Source of the DNA: Bacillus sp. 491mf
GTDB lineage: Bacteria; Bacillota; Bacilli; Bacillales; Bacillaceae_G
Assembly: GCF_900112415.1 (NCBI RefSeq)
Contig: NZ_FOLV01000002.1
Coordinates: forward strand, 248,001 to 312,000
Length of the DNA stretch: 64,000 nt
Direction: 5' to 3'
Shown: positions 39,508 through 48,289 of the stretch, piece by piece
Position numbering within the stretch: the first letter of the stretch is position 1
Layout: each line of letters opens with the position of its first letter
The notes under the pieces: generated by a model
Seen by the model: only the letters and a program-made list of their open reading frames with translations
The model's database searches: none
What the model was told of the DNA's origin: nothing
Made by a program: the position numbers and the translations under genes

Positions 39508-40646
39508 AGCGGCATGCCTTTTCCATATGTGCCAAGGCGCCAAATATATTCAAGCGGTCCGTATTGATAACGAGAGAGCCACCAGCGGCTGATAAAGATT
39601 TGGATGATATAGAAGCCAATACAAAAAAGTGTACCGCCCCAAAGCGGAAAAATAATATTTGCCTTGAATAGTAATCCAAATACGAATAACGAAACGATTG
39701 TTTGCGAGATATAGTTCGTTAATGCCATGCGGCCAACATATTGGAAAGGACGGAATACCTTTTGCCATTTCGCATGCTGCAAGAGACGCATAAGTGTAAA
39801 AATATAAAAAATGAATAGTGTCTTTCCACTTAGTGTAATAAATGAAATCATTGAAAACGGTACGTATAGATCGTTCATAGTAAAGTAGGTAATAATAATC
39901 CCCCATGTTGGTAAAGTAGCAAGGAAGGTAATGATTTGCCATTTCTTAAGTTTTGTATCAATCTCGTTTACGCGGCGAAACATTTCTTTTTTTCCGGCAT
40001 ATAGACCGAGTAAAAAGAGACCAACTGTTTCTGGTAGCATGATTAGAGAACCGCTAATTTCTTCTGAGTAAAAAGTAGTAAAGCGATCTTGAACTTGCAA
40101 GTTCCAATCTAACAAGGGAACGATAGGTGCAGATAAAGTGTCAAGTGCTTCAGGTGTCATATTTAGTGCTACTAAATTCAACATCAACACAAAAAGTTCC
40201 CAAATACTTAATAAAATGAGAGACCAGATTAATAAAGTTTTTGGCTGTCTTTTATAAAAGAAAAGTAGTACGAAGCCACTTATTGCGTAATTATGTAAAA
40301 TGTCGCCGTCCCAAAGTAGTACATAGTGTAAAAATCCGAATAAAAATAAAATAAGTAGTCTTCGTATAAATAATAATTTTGGATGCTTTGTTTTTTCTTC
40401 TGCGCGCTTCATAAAAATATAAAAGCCAAGACCAAATAAAAATGAAAAGATAGTGTAAAATTTTGTTTGGACAAATAGATCATAAAATAATCGGATGTAA
40501 CGATCAAATCCTTCGTAAACAGTCGTTAAATCTCGAGACTCGATTCCAGCTAACGTAGGCCAATTTACAAGGAAAATACCAAAAATAGCAATCCCTCGTA
40601 TCATATCAATAGAATGAATTCTTTCATTTTGTGAAATGCTGTTCAT
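39480..40646 (-). CDS. DUF418 / YeiB-like membrane protein
   Basis: A 388-aa protein with about 10 membrane helices. The N-terminal IHSIDMIRGIAIFGIFLVN and C-terminal GRMALTNYISQTIVS are the hallmarks of the DUF418 (YeiB) acyltransferase-like family. Transported or modified substrate is unknown. The gene ends inside the shared terminator with pbuX. Confidence 0.85.
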   Translation of the reverse strand: MNSISQNERIHSIDMIRGIAIFGIFLVNWPTLAGIESRDLTTVYEGFDRYIRLFYDLFVQTKFYTIFSFLFGLGFYIFMKRAEEKTKHPKLLFIRRLLILFLFGFLHYVLLWDGDILHNYAISGFVLLFFYKRQPKTLLIWSLILLSIWELFVLMLNLVALNMTPEALDTLSAPIVPLLDWNLQVQDRFTTFYSEEISGSLIMLPETVGLFLLGLYAGKKEMFRRVNEIDTKLKKWQIITFLATLPTWGIIITYFTMNDLYVPFSMISFITLSGKTLFIFYIFTLMRLLQHAKWQKVFRPFQYVGRMALTNYISQTIVSLFVFGLLFKANIIFPLWGGTLFCIGFYIIQIFISRWWLSRYQYGPLEYIWRLGTYGKGMPLKKQSSVSS

Positions 40647-40749
40647 ATTTCATCTCCTTATCGATATTTCTTTAAGTATAATACAGGATGAATTGTAAGG
40701 TGTATAAATTTCCAAAATTTTTCAACTGTTAACAATTCACTTGTGAATT

Positions 40750-40829
40750 ATAATAAAAATGCACAACAATCTACAATTCCTTTAAAACAGGCAGTATGAA
40801 AGCTCTCTAAAAGGGAGCTTTTCTTTTTG
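40750..40829 (+). ncRNA. Possible short transcript with terminator
   Basis: A TATAAT at 40750-40755 is followed 45 bases later by AAGCTCTCT/AGGGAGCTT and TTTTCTTTTT (40800-40829). No coding frame lies between. It could be a small RNA of about 70 nt, or the terminator may serve something else. The -35 is poor. Confidence 0.3.
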
Positions 40830-40839
40830 AAATATATAT

Positions 40840-40893
40840 TGATAATCATTCTCTTTAATGATACAATATCTTTAAAATTGATAATCATTATCA
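40840..40893 (+). promoter_or_regulatory. Fur-controlled promoter with two Fur boxes
   Basis: TTGATA (40840-40845) and TACAAT (40862-40867), 16 bases apart, form the promoter. A Fur box TGATAATCATTCTCT (40841-40855) overlaps the -35. A perfect 7-1-7 Fur box TGATAATCATTATCA lies at 40879-40893, just past the start site. Iron-replete repression is expected. Confidence 0.85.
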
Positions 40894-40915
40894 AAAAAAG
40901 TAAGGTGTGATAAAT

Positions 40916-41002
40916 ATGGTATATGCATTTTTAGGAGGAACAATTGTTTTATATGCAGTTGTTACAAAGCATGTGTTACATCGAGTAGGAGCAACTAAAT
41001 AA
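40916..41002 (+). CDS. Fur-regulated 28-aa membrane microprotein
   Basis: ATG 40916 follows AAGGTG and opens a 28-codon frame encoding a hydrophobic helix (FLGGTIVLYAVV) and a basic tail (TKHVLHRVGATK). It sits 23 bases after a perfect Fur box and before a strong terminator, so it is the only gene of that transcript. I do not recognise the protein; an iron-sparing or uptake accessory role is inferred from regulation only. Confidence 0.7.
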   Translation: MVYAFLGGTIVLYAVVTKHVLHRVGATK

Positions 41003-41020
41003 TGAACTATACTACATAGA

Positions 41021-41060
41021 AATCCTTTTCATTTTCACAGAGAATGAAAAGGATTTTTTA
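41021..41060 (+). terminator. Terminator of the Fur-regulated microgene
   Basis: AATCCTTTTCATT pairs perfectly with AATGAAAAGGATT, then T-rich. Confidence 0.88.
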
Positions 41061-41138
41061 TTTTTTTACTGTGAAGATGCTGAAAATTTAGTAATATATA
41101 TAAGGTGGAAACATCATGGAATAAAGGGGCACGAGGGG

Positions 41139-44100
41139 ATGACAAAAACAATGCAAACAAACAGTTTAGAAAAACTCGTTTGTTTTTATGAAGAATGGCA
41201 GAAAAAAGGAGATATTGAACAGAGCGAAAAGTTGCTTGAAGTTGTACGAAAGTATAAAGAAGACCAACTGATGATTGCATTTTGCGGGCACTTCTCTGCT
41301 GGGAAATCAACAATGATGAATTATTTATTTAAAAATCAATTGTTGCCAACTAGTCCGATTCCAACGAGCGCGAATGTTGTAAAAATAGAAAAAGGACAAA
41401 ATCGCGTTGTTGTTAGTTTAAAATCAGGACAGAAATACGAGTATGACGGTATGTATACAGCAGAAGAATTAAAAGAGCTTTGCAAAAATGGTGATGAAGT
41501 GATTGGTATTCATATTTATCGCGTTGATGCACCGCTTCCAGAAGACATTGTTCTTGTTGATACACCGGGTATTGATTCAACTGATGATGCCCATCAACTT
41601 GCAACAGAATCTACATTGCATCTTGCTGATGTGATTTTTTATATGATGGATTATAATCATGTGCAATCAGAAGTAAATTTACAGTTTGTTAAAGAGTTAA
41701 AACAGCGCAACAAAACCGTTTATCTTGTTGTGAATCAAATTGATAAACATAAAGAAAATGAATTGCCTTTTGACGCATATCAAAAAAGCGTAGCGCAATC
41801 ATTTTATAATTGGAATATAGAAGTAGATGGTATATTCTATACGTCTTTACGTATGCCAAATCATTCACACAACGAATTAGGGCAGCTAGAGGAATGCCTT
41901 TCCTCGATAGTAAAGGAAAAAGATGTGTATGTAAAAAGAGGAATGGAAAGAGAAGTATCTTATTTGTTACAAGAACATTTTTCGTTTTTACATTCACAAT
42001 ATGAAAAACAATTGGAACCGTTTCAAAACGAGTTAGCATCGATGTTATCACTTCAAGACGTAACGGTGGTTTTAGGACAGCTTGCAGAAAATGAAAAACA
42101 GATTGAACATACAGAAGCAGAAATGAAAGAGCAGTTTTTTAGCGGTTTGCAAAATATTTTAGACAATGCGTATTTAATGCCGTTTGAGATGCGGGATTTA
42201 GCAAATCAATATTTGGAAACGAAGCTTACAAAATTTAAAGTTGGTTTACTGTTTTCAAAAGGAAAAACAGAACAAGAAAAACAGCGTCGTTTAGAAGTGT
42301 TTTATGAGGCACTACAGAAAGCAGTAGAAACGCAGCTTGATTTTCATATGAAAGAGTACGTTGTCTCCTTTTTTAAGAAAAAAGAGTTATTCACAGAAGA
42401 GCTTGGAAAAGGAATACATGATTTAAATGTAGATTTTACTCCTGCATTACTAGAAGCGACTATTAAACAAGGAGCAGGATTTACTGGAGACTATTTGCTT
42501 CATTATACAGCAGATGTTGCAAATGAATTGAAGAAACGTTATCGTCGTGAAGCGCAAAATATATTTGAAAAAAGCTTGACGCTCTTGCACAGCAAAGTAC
42601 AAGCTGATAGAGGGCATATACGAGAAGAAATAGCGCAATATGAATCGATAAAAGAGGCAAAGACAATACAATTACAGTGCATGCAAGAGTATGATCAGTA
42701 TGAAAAATATTTACAAGATATATGGCACAATCGTACTTCTGTTTCACAAAGTATAGATATAGAAACAGCTTTACAACAAACAAAGAACGTAACAAACGAA
42801 AAATTTCAGTTACAAACACAAAGCGAATTAGAGAGTGAACTTACTAATAATGAGCCGAAACCAATCACGGAAACAAAGCTTAACATTGCCAAAATCATAG
42901 AGCATGTTAAGGATGCAGAAGATGTTTTACAGCACATTCCAGCTCTTAAACATGTACAACAAGAAATTATGGAGAAAAGGAAACGTGTGGAAGCGAAACA
43001 GTTTACAGTGGCGCTATTTGGAGCGTTTAGTGCTGGGAAATCTTCCTTTGCGAACGCATTATTAGGGGAGAAGGTATTACCAGTATCACCTAATCCTACA
43101 ACAGCAACAATTAGTCAAATTTTGCCAGTAACAGATGAGTTGCCGCATGGCACGGTAATTGTCCAGTTTAAATCAGAAACGGCACTGTTTGAGGACTTAA
43201 AGGCTGTTTATAAATTATTTTATCGTGAGATTACTTCGTTAGAAGAGGCGCTTTTGCAAATTGATGATGTACTGCAATATCCAGCACCAAGTGGTAGACA
43301 AAAAACAACGTTTAGTTTTTTACGTGCTGTAAAGCGTGGATATGATGATGTAAAGCAGCGTTTAGGAGAAAAGTCTCATGTAACGTTAGCTGAATTTGCA
43401 GATTATGTTGCGAGCGAAGAAAAATCATGTTTTGTAGAGTATATGGAGCTTTATTTTGATTGTGAGTTAACGAGACAGGGCATTGCACTTGTAGATACGC
43501 CAGGGGCAGATTCTATTAACGCTCGCCATACAGACGTAGCGTTCCAGTATATAAAAAATGCAGATGCGATTTTATTTGTAACATATTATAACCACGTATT
43601 TTCACGAGCAGATCGAGAATTTTTAATTCAACTTGGTCGTGTGAAAGATACATTTGCGCTTGATAAAATGTTTTTCTTAATTAATGCGGCTGATTTAGCA
43701 CAGTCCGAAGAGGAGTTACAAACAGTAAAAGGATATATTAGCGATCAATTACTACAGTATGGGATTCGTAATCCACGCTTGTTTGCAATATCTAGTTTAT
43801 TTGCATTAGAAGAAAAACAAGGGAAAGATATTTCGAAAGCAGCGTATGGCATTCTAGAGCAATCTGGTCTTGCACAATTTGAACAAGCTTTCACTTCGTT
43901 TATTATGAGGGATTTAATGCTTGTGTCGGTTCATTCTTTATACAGCGCACTTCAAAATGGTCATAAGCTTCTTGCAAATATGATTGAAAGCGCAATGCAA
44001 GGCAATGAAGTAAAAGAACAACAACGAAAAAAATATGAAGCAGAACGCGAAGAACTGCTTCACATGATTTCTTCTCACAGCGTAATAACAGAGGAAAAGT

Positions 44101-44801
44101 CTTTGGAAAATGAAGCAAAAGAACTTCTGTATTATGTAAAGCAACGGTTATTTTTACGTTACAATGATGTGTTTACAGAATTTATTAATCCAGCTTCTTT
44201 ACGAACGCAAGGGAATGTGAAAGATAAATTACAAGAGTGCATGATGGAGTTAATTGCTTTCTTACAACATGACTTATTACAAGAAATGCGTGCAACTTCA
44301 CTGCGTCTTGAAAAATGGATAAATGAAACAATGAAACATGTACAACAAGAAGTAATAGAGCAATGTGTTACAAGAAATGAACAGCTCGTAGTTCAGACAG
44401 AGGTAACATACGACTATCGCGTTCTTACTCATGAAAATCCATTTCCAAATATAGAAGAAAAACAATTTAAAAGAGCGTTAGCTCATTTTAAAAGCGAGAA
44501 AAATTTCTTTGAGAAAAATGATAAAGCATTGATGCAAGAAGAAATGAAGCAAACGTTAGAACCGTTTGTAGCAGATTACGTAACGGAAGAACAACGCCTA
44601 TTTATTAATCATTATAATCAAGAATGGCTTCATAGATGGGAACTTGTGAAAACAGCTATGATGCAAGATGTAACACAATACTATGAAAGTTTATTATTTG
44701 TGTTATTGGAAACAATTGATGTTTCTGCATACGAACAGCGAAAAGAAGAATTAGGAAAACAATTAATAATACTAGAAGATGAACTAGAAGATACGTATTA
44801 A
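41139..44801 (+). CDS. dynA: Double dynamin-like GTPase DynA
   Basis: A 1220-aa fusion of two dynamin-like modules. The first has P-loop GHFSAGKSTMMN, VDTPGIDS and VVNQID; the second (about 620 onward) has GAFSAGKSSFAN, VDTPGADS and LINAAD. Long helical regions follow each G domain. B. subtilis DynA (YpbR, similar size) tethers and fuses membranes and protects against pore-formers and phage. Its stop overlaps the stop of the converging gene by four bases (TATTAA). Confidence 0.95.
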   Translation: MTKTMQTNSLEKLVCFYEEWQKKGDIEQSEKLLEVVRKYKEDQLMIAFCGHFSAGKSTMMNYLFKNQLLPTSPIPTSANVVKIEKGQNRVVVSLKSGQKYEYDGMYTAEELKELCKNGDEVIGIHIYRVDAPLPEDIVLVDTPGIDSTDDAHQLATESTLHLADVIFYMMDYNHVQSEVNLQFVKELKQRNKTVYLVVNQIDKHKENELPFDAYQKSVAQSFYNWNIEVDGIFYTSLRMPNHSHNELGQLEECLSSIVKEKDVYVKRGMEREVSYLLQEHFSFLHSQYEKQLEPFQNELASMLSLQDVTVVLGQLAENEKQIEHTEAEMKEQFFSGLQNILDNAYLMPFEMRDLANQYLETKLTKFKVGLLFSKGKTEQEKQRRLEVFYEALQKAVETQLDFHMKEYVVSFFKKKELFTEELGKGIHDLNVDFTPALLEATIKQGAGFTGDYLLHYTADVANELKKRYRREAQNIFEKSLTLLHSKVQADRGHIREEIAQYESIKEAKTIQLQCMQEYDQYEKYLQDIWHNRTSVSQSIDIETALQQTKNVTNEKFQLQTQSELESELTNNEPKPITETKLNIAKIIEHVKDAEDVLQHIPALKHVQQEIMEKRKRVEAKQFTVALFGAFSAGKSSFANALLGEKVLPVSPNPTTATISQILPVTDELPHGTVIVQFKSETALFEDLKAVYKLFYREITSLEEALLQIDDVLQYPAPSGRQKTTFSFLRAVKRGYDDVKQRLGEKSHVTLAEFADYVASEEKSCFVEYMELYFDCELTRQGIALVDTPGADSINARHTDVAFQYIKNADAILFVTYYNHVFSRADREFLIQLGRVKDTFALDKMFFLINAADLAQSEEELQTVKGYISDQLLQYGIRNPRLFAISSLFALEEKQGKDISKAAYGILEQSGLAQFEQAFTSFIMRDLMLVSVHSLYSALQNGHKLLANMIESAMQGNEVKEQQRKKYEAEREELLHMISSHSVITEEKSLENEAKELLYYVKQRLFLRYNDVFTEFINPASLRTQGNVKDKLQECMMELIAFLQHDLLQEMRATSLRLEKWINETMKHVQQEVIEQCVTRNEQLVVQTEVTYDYRVLTHENPFPNIEEKQFKRALAHFKSEKNFFEKNDKALMQEEMKQTLEPFVADYVTEEQRLFINHYNQEWLHRWELVKTAMMQDVTQYYESLLFVLLETIDVSAYEQRKEELGKQLIILEDELEDTY

Positions 44802-45052
44802 GAGAAAAAAATACGTTCAATACGTTTTTGTAGTACAGTATCTAATGATTTTACAAATCCGGCAAATTCATCTGAGGAAACCATATGAGTTAGGACGAGA
44901 CGTCTTCCGTCTGGCGTTTCGCCGCATAAGACGAAGGAAGTGAACTCATATGGTTTTCCTTCTATCGTTAATTTTGGATAGGAGTACGTACCGTTTTTCT
45001 TTTTCTTCTCATCAATGGAGATTATATTGCACTTCTTTTCATTGTTGTCCAT
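44798..45052 (-). CDS. Small conserved hypothetical protein
   Basis: An 84-aa protein starting at ATG 45052 after GGAGGTC. Lysine-rich N-terminus (SIDEKKKKNGTYSYPKL), then SFVLCGETPDGRRLVLTH and an acidic/helical end. It overlaps dynA tail-to-tail. I do not recognise the family. Confidence 0.65.
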   Translation of the reverse strand: MDNNEKKCNIISIDEKKKKNGTYSYPKLTIEGKPYEFTSFVLCGETPDGRRLVLTHMVSSDEFAGFVKSLDTVLQKRIERIFFS

Positions 45053-45122
45053 AATAATGACCTCCTTTGTATTACTTATGGAAGACAAGTATGGTTTAGA
45101 ACAAAGAGGAGAGAGAATTTTC

Positions 45123-45584
45123 ATGGGAGAATTAGTAATAGAACATGTTTTACCAAATGAGGCGCCGCTCCAGCTATTATTACTTGCTGATCCAAGCGAA
45201 CGACAATTGAAATCGTATCTCCATCGGGGCATCATTTATGTCGCAAAGCGCCTTGAAGATGTGATTGGAGTGTATGTATTGTTAGAAACGCGCCCAAGTA
45301 CAATGGAAATTATGAATATTGCTGTTTCTGAAAAAGAGCAGGGAAAAGGCATCGGAAAGCAGTTGTTACAGCATGCGATTCGAACTGCAAAAGAACAAAA
45401 TATGCACACGCTTGAAATTGGCACAGGCAATTCTAGTGTTTCACAGCTTACTTTGTATCAAAAATGTGGATTTCGCATCTTTTCTATTGATTTTGATTAC
45501 TTTTCAAAGCATTATGAAGAAGAGATTATGGAAAATGGCATTGTATGTCGTGACATGATTCGGCTTACAATGCACTTACAGTAG
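45123..45584 (+). CDS. GNAT family N-acetyltransferase
   Basis: A 153-aa GNAT enzyme with the acetyl-CoA-binding motif EKEQGKGIGKQLLQHAI and LYQKCGFRIFSIDFDYF. ATG 45123 follows AGGAGAGAGA; ATG 45015 would extend it across the neighbouring divergent gene and is rejected. It precedes a DUF2533-like gene by 12 bases, probably one operon with the sulfurtransferase. Confidence 0.88.
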   Translation: MGELVIEHVLPNEAPLQLLLLADPSERQLKSYLHRGIIYVAKRLEDVIGVYVLLETRPSTMEIMNIAVSEKEQGKGIGKQLLQHAIRTAKEQNMHTLEIGTGNSSVSQLTLYQKCGFRIFSIDFDYFSKHYEEEIMENGIVCRDMIRLTMHLQ

Positions 45585-45596
45585 GAGGAAGAGGAC

Positions 45597-45869
45597 ATGG
45601 AAGTACATGAAGCAATTACAGCACATTCTCGTAAACAAAATGAAGTGGTGAAAGCATTTCTACAGTTAGATGCACAGCGTGAAGCGGCGATTGAAGCGGC
45701 TGTATCACTTGCATCAAATGGAAAATCTTTCTCTGTTGATGTAATTAATATGATAACAAAACAAATTAATGAACTTGCAAAAAACGGCATTGCACAGCAA
45801 CGTAAAATTGTAACAGAAGAGATGGTAATGGAATACGTAGGACGTTTAAAAGAGAAAGAAGGTCGTTAA
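45597..45869 (+). CDS. Small conserved protein, YpbS/DUF2533-like
   Basis: A 90-aa, mainly helical protein (VHEAITAHSRKQNEVVKAFL, FLQLDAQREAAIEAA). I believe it is the DUF2533 family represented by B. subtilis YpbS, which is near ypbR (dynA) there. Strong GGAGGAAGAGG precedes the start. Two bases separate it from the sulfurtransferase. Confidence 0.65.
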   Translation: MEVHEAITAHSRKQNEVVKAFLQLDAQREAAIEAAVSLASNGKSFSVDVINMITKQINELAKNGIAQQRKIVTEEMVMEYVGRLKEKEGR

Positions 45870-45871
45870 GT

Positions 45872-46705
45872 ATGATCGTTACAGTCGAATGGTTACATGA
45901 ACATTTACAAGATGAGCATGTTAGAATTATTGATTGCCGTTTTGACTTAACAAATCCAAATTGGGGAAAAGAACAATATAATGAAGCACATATTCCGTTT
46001 GCGCTCTATTTTGATTTAAATAAAGATTTATCAAGTGCGGTTACAAGGCACGGGGGACGCCATCCGCTTCCACACATAGAAGAATTTGCCCAAAAGCTTT
46101 CGCAAGCGGGGATTGATGAACATACGACAGTTGTGGCCTACGATAGTCAGGGGGGAGCGATGGCTTCTCGCCTTTGGTGGCTCTTAACTTATCTTGGGCA
46201 TGATAAAGTGTATGTATTAAATGGCGGTTTCCCGGCGTGGAAGGAACAAAATTTTGAAGTGATGAGTGAGATACCGGTCTTTGCACCGAAGACGTTCATT
46301 CCATCTATACAAAACGATTTTGTTGTTACAATGGAAGAACTACAAGCGAAAATTAATAAACGTGCAGATATAGCGCTAATTGACTCGCGAGAACCAAAAC
46401 GTTTTACAGGATTAGAAGAATCAGTTGATAAAGCAGCTGGCCATATTCCAACTGCGCAAAATTACTTTTGGAAAAATGGTGTAACAGAGTCTGGTGCTTT
46501 TAAGACGCAAAAGGAACAAGAAGATCGTTTTATGCATCTTGATAAAGAGAAAGAAACGATTGTCTATTGCGGATCTGGTGTAACGGCATGTCCAAATGTA
46601 TTAACATTAAAAATGGCTGGTTTTACAAATGTAAAATTATATGTAGGCAGCTGGAGTGATTGGATTTCTTATCCTGAAAATATAATTGTGAAAGAAAAAC
46701 AGTAG
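45872..46705 (+). CDS. Thiosulfate/3-mercaptopyruvate sulfurtransferase
   Basis: A 277-aa tandem rhodanese. The N-terminal domain (RIIDCRFDLTNPNWGKEQY, VVAYDSQGGAMASRLWWLL) is catalytically inert. The C-terminal domain has the active-site loop YCGSGVTAC with the catalytic Cys and ELQAKINKRADIALIDSRE. The CGSGVT loop suits 3-mercaptopyruvate or thiosulfate. It is the last gene before the 6S-like RNAs. Confidence 0.92.
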   Translation: MIVTVEWLHEHLQDEHVRIIDCRFDLTNPNWGKEQYNEAHIPFALYFDLNKDLSSAVTRHGGRHPLPHIEEFAQKLSQAGIDEHTTVVAYDSQGGAMASRLWWLLTYLGHDKVYVLNGGFPAWKEQNFEVMSEIPVFAPKTFIPSIQNDFVVTMEELQAKINKRADIALIDSREPKRFTGLEESVDKAAGHIPTAQNYFWKNGVTESGAFKTQKEQEDRFMHLDKEKETIVYCGSGVTACPNVLTLKMAGFTNVKLYVGSWSDWISYPENIIVKEKQ

Positions 46706-46775
46706 CCTATTGCACCTTAAAAAAATTTGTATTACAATAGGGGCACAAACAACAAATACTTAAAAAACAAATTAT

Positions 46776-46804
46776 TTTACACGTTGCGAACAATGTGATA
46801 AGAT
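46776..46804 (+). promoter_or_regulatory. Promoter of the tandem 6S-like RNAs
   Basis: TTTACA (46776-46781) and TAAGAT (46799-46804) are 17 bases apart, a good sigma-A promoter ending 7 bases before the inferred RNA start. Confidence 0.6.
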
Positions 46805-46810
46805 AACGAC

Positions 46811-47013
46811 AAATAAATAAAACATCCTGCGGTGTGCGTAACTTATTTATGTCTAAAACCGATGTTAGTAATACGGAAGTTCGATATTTAGGAGCCAACA
46901 TCATGCCTTTCTTTGAGAAGGAAGATGAAAGGCAACTGTGAGAACATCCACCTGCGAGTAGCGGGTTTTTGGACATTTACGAGAGACGGCACGTGCGGGG
47001 TTCTATTTATACT
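46811..47013 (+). ncRNA. 6S RNA, copy 1
   Basis: An RNA of about 200 nt with the 6S closing stem: CTGCGGTGTGCGT near the 5' end and ACGGCACGTGCGGGG near the 3' end. The 5' and 3' flanks ATAAAT/ATTTAT extend it. Inside are AACCGATGTTAG and GTTCGATATTTAG, and the 3' half has GAACATCCACCTGCGAG. The 6S fold mimics an open promoter and sequesters sigma-A RNA polymerase. The assignment is from the stem pattern and length, without a model search. Confidence 0.7.
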
Positions 47014-47023
47014 TATGGTTCAT

Positions 47024-47212
47024 AATAATTACCTACGATGTACGTAGCTTGTGTATGTCTTAAACCAATGATAGTAATACGGAAGTTCAATATTAAAATG
47101 TGGCCATCAAGCCATCTTTTTAAGAAGGAAGATGAAAGCGTTTTTGAGAACATCCACCTGCGAGAGCGGGTTTATGGACATCTAGAAGAGAACGGCATAT
47201 GTGGGGCTATAT
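47024..47212 (+). ncRNA. 6S RNA, tandem copy 2
   Basis: A diverged direct repeat of copy 1: CTACGATGTACGT at the 5' end and ACGGCATATGTGGGG at the 3' end. Changes in the two strands compensate (G-C pairs in copy 1 become A-U here). The blocks TAGTAATACGGAAGTTC, AAGGAAGATGAAAG and GAGAACATCCACCTGCGAG are shared. No strong promoter of its own is seen, so it may be processed from a joint transcript. Confidence 0.65.
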
Positions 47213-47213
47213 A

Positions 47214-47246
47214 AAAAACCTTACGTTTTATACGTAAGGTTTTTAA
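47214..47246 (+). terminator. Terminator of the 6S-like RNA tandem
   Basis: ACCTTACGT pairs with ACGTAAGGT, then five T, immediately after copy 2. Confidence 0.85.
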
Positions 47247-47324
47247 TTTGTTGAGAAAACATTTTTCTTTTTTGACATATGAGTTCGTTACTATCCAGAG
47301 AATCCAACATAACCGATACTTACG

Positions 47325-47410
47325 TTCTCCTTTTGTTTACACCTTGCCTGTGGCAGAAAACAGGCCCTGACCGCTTCTATGCATAGCCAGCCTTCTAAAA
47401 AGAGCGGCGG
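47325..47410 (-). repeat. 3'-flank repeat copy (GACCGCTTCTATGC family)
   Basis: Contains CTTGCCTGTGGCAGAAAACA, GACCGCTTCTATGCATAGCC and then AAAAAGAGCGGCGG with T-run. The same core occurs at 1073-1132, 2110-2160 and, on the other strand, 52522-52593. It lies just 3' of the minus-strand gene at 47444, as the first two copies lie 3' of theirs. Confidence 0.6.
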
Positions 47411-47443
47411 TTTTTTACTTATATAGCATAGAGCTTTTTAATG

Positions 47444-47893
47444 TTATCTGCATTCACCTGTAAATTCTCCATAATAAACATAGCACTTTCGATCTTCATC
47501 AATCTCCCTAGAGTCTAAGGCAAATTCCATTAATATTCCGTTCCTATGAACGTACAAAATATCTGAATGGAGGTATGTTAAGATATCCTCATGATTCCGT
47601 ACATCATTACTTTCTATCAAAATTGAACTTTCTCCTTGTAGTTCTCTAATCTCAAAACCTATATGTGAATATATTGTTTCTGAAGAATCTTCGAAGAACG
47701 TTTCTTTTTTGACATATATTACTGCTGTTCCATCAGAGTCCATCGCGGTCGCTGTTACGACATATGTATCTCCTTTTTTTATGAAATACTCGCAAGTCAT
47801 CCTTGCGACCGTTTCAGAGATAGAAATATCCGGATAGTTCCATAAAGCAGGATATTGCTTAGCTTCATCATTAAGTCGATATTCTAATCGCAA
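47444..47893 (-). CDS. Hypothetical protein
   Basis: A 149-aa soluble acidic protein, apparently beta-rich (DTYVVTATAMDSDGTAVIYV, DILYVHRNGILMEFALDS). Ribosome-binding site AGAGGGAT precedes ATG 47893. No family recognised. The repeat downstream suggests it belongs to the accessory fraction of the genome. Confidence 0.6.
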   Translation of the reverse strand: MRLEYRLNDEAKQYPALWNYPDISISETVARMTCEYFIKKGDTYVVTATAMDSDGTAVIYVKKETFFEDSSETIYSHIGFEIRELQGESSILIESNDVRNHEDILTYLHSDILYVHRNGILMEFALDSREIDEDRKCYVYYGEFTGECR

Positions 47894-47974
47894 TAGTAAT
47901 CCCTCTTCCTTTTTCTTCTATTTTATCATGAATTCTTTTATAATAGTAATATAATCTATAAGGAGTGTGGGAAG

Positions 47975-48286
47975 GTGACAAAAACGAAATGGTTAGTAAC
48001 AGGTGTTCTTACTTCTTTAATGACTAGCACTTTATCAGGTTGTACAAAAGATCTCCCTCCAAAACCAAATGATAGGAGCTGTTCCGATTGGGACTTTGAT
48101 GATGAACTTGGAGTGTGGCGATGTGATGATAATCATTCAAGTTATCGTGGACATTATTATTACAGCGGTAACTATTATCAAAATAAGTCAACTTTCAAAA
48201 ATTCGCCTGAATTTAAATCCTATCAAGCTTCGTCTAATTTTAAAGGGGGAATTGGAAGCGGTTCAAAAGGAGGATCTGGAGGTTAA
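47975..48286 (+). CDS. Small lipoprotein of a YjfM-like cassette
   Basis: A 103-aa protein with a signal peptide and lipobox LSGC (Cys23), then a Cys/Trp/Asp-rich stretch (SCSDWDFDDELGVWRCDD), Tyr-rich HYYYSGNYYQN and a Gly/Ser-rich tail. GTG 47975 follows GGAGTGTGGGAAG. It precedes a GSP-synthetase-like gene by 3 bases. In E. coli the lipoprotein yjfM lies beside yjfC and yjfL; composition and order are similar here. Confidence 0.7.
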   Translation: MTKTKWLVTGVLTSLMTSTLSGCTKDLPPKPNDRSCSDWDFDDELGVWRCDDNHSSYRGHYYYSGNYYQNKSTFKNSPEFKSYQASSNFKGGIGSGSKGGSGG

Positions 48287-48289
48287 ATC

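Noticed and set aside
46707-46976. 89-codon minus-strand frame
   Set aside because: It overlaps the 6S-like RNA and its promoter, lacks a ribosome-binding site and has no protein-like features.
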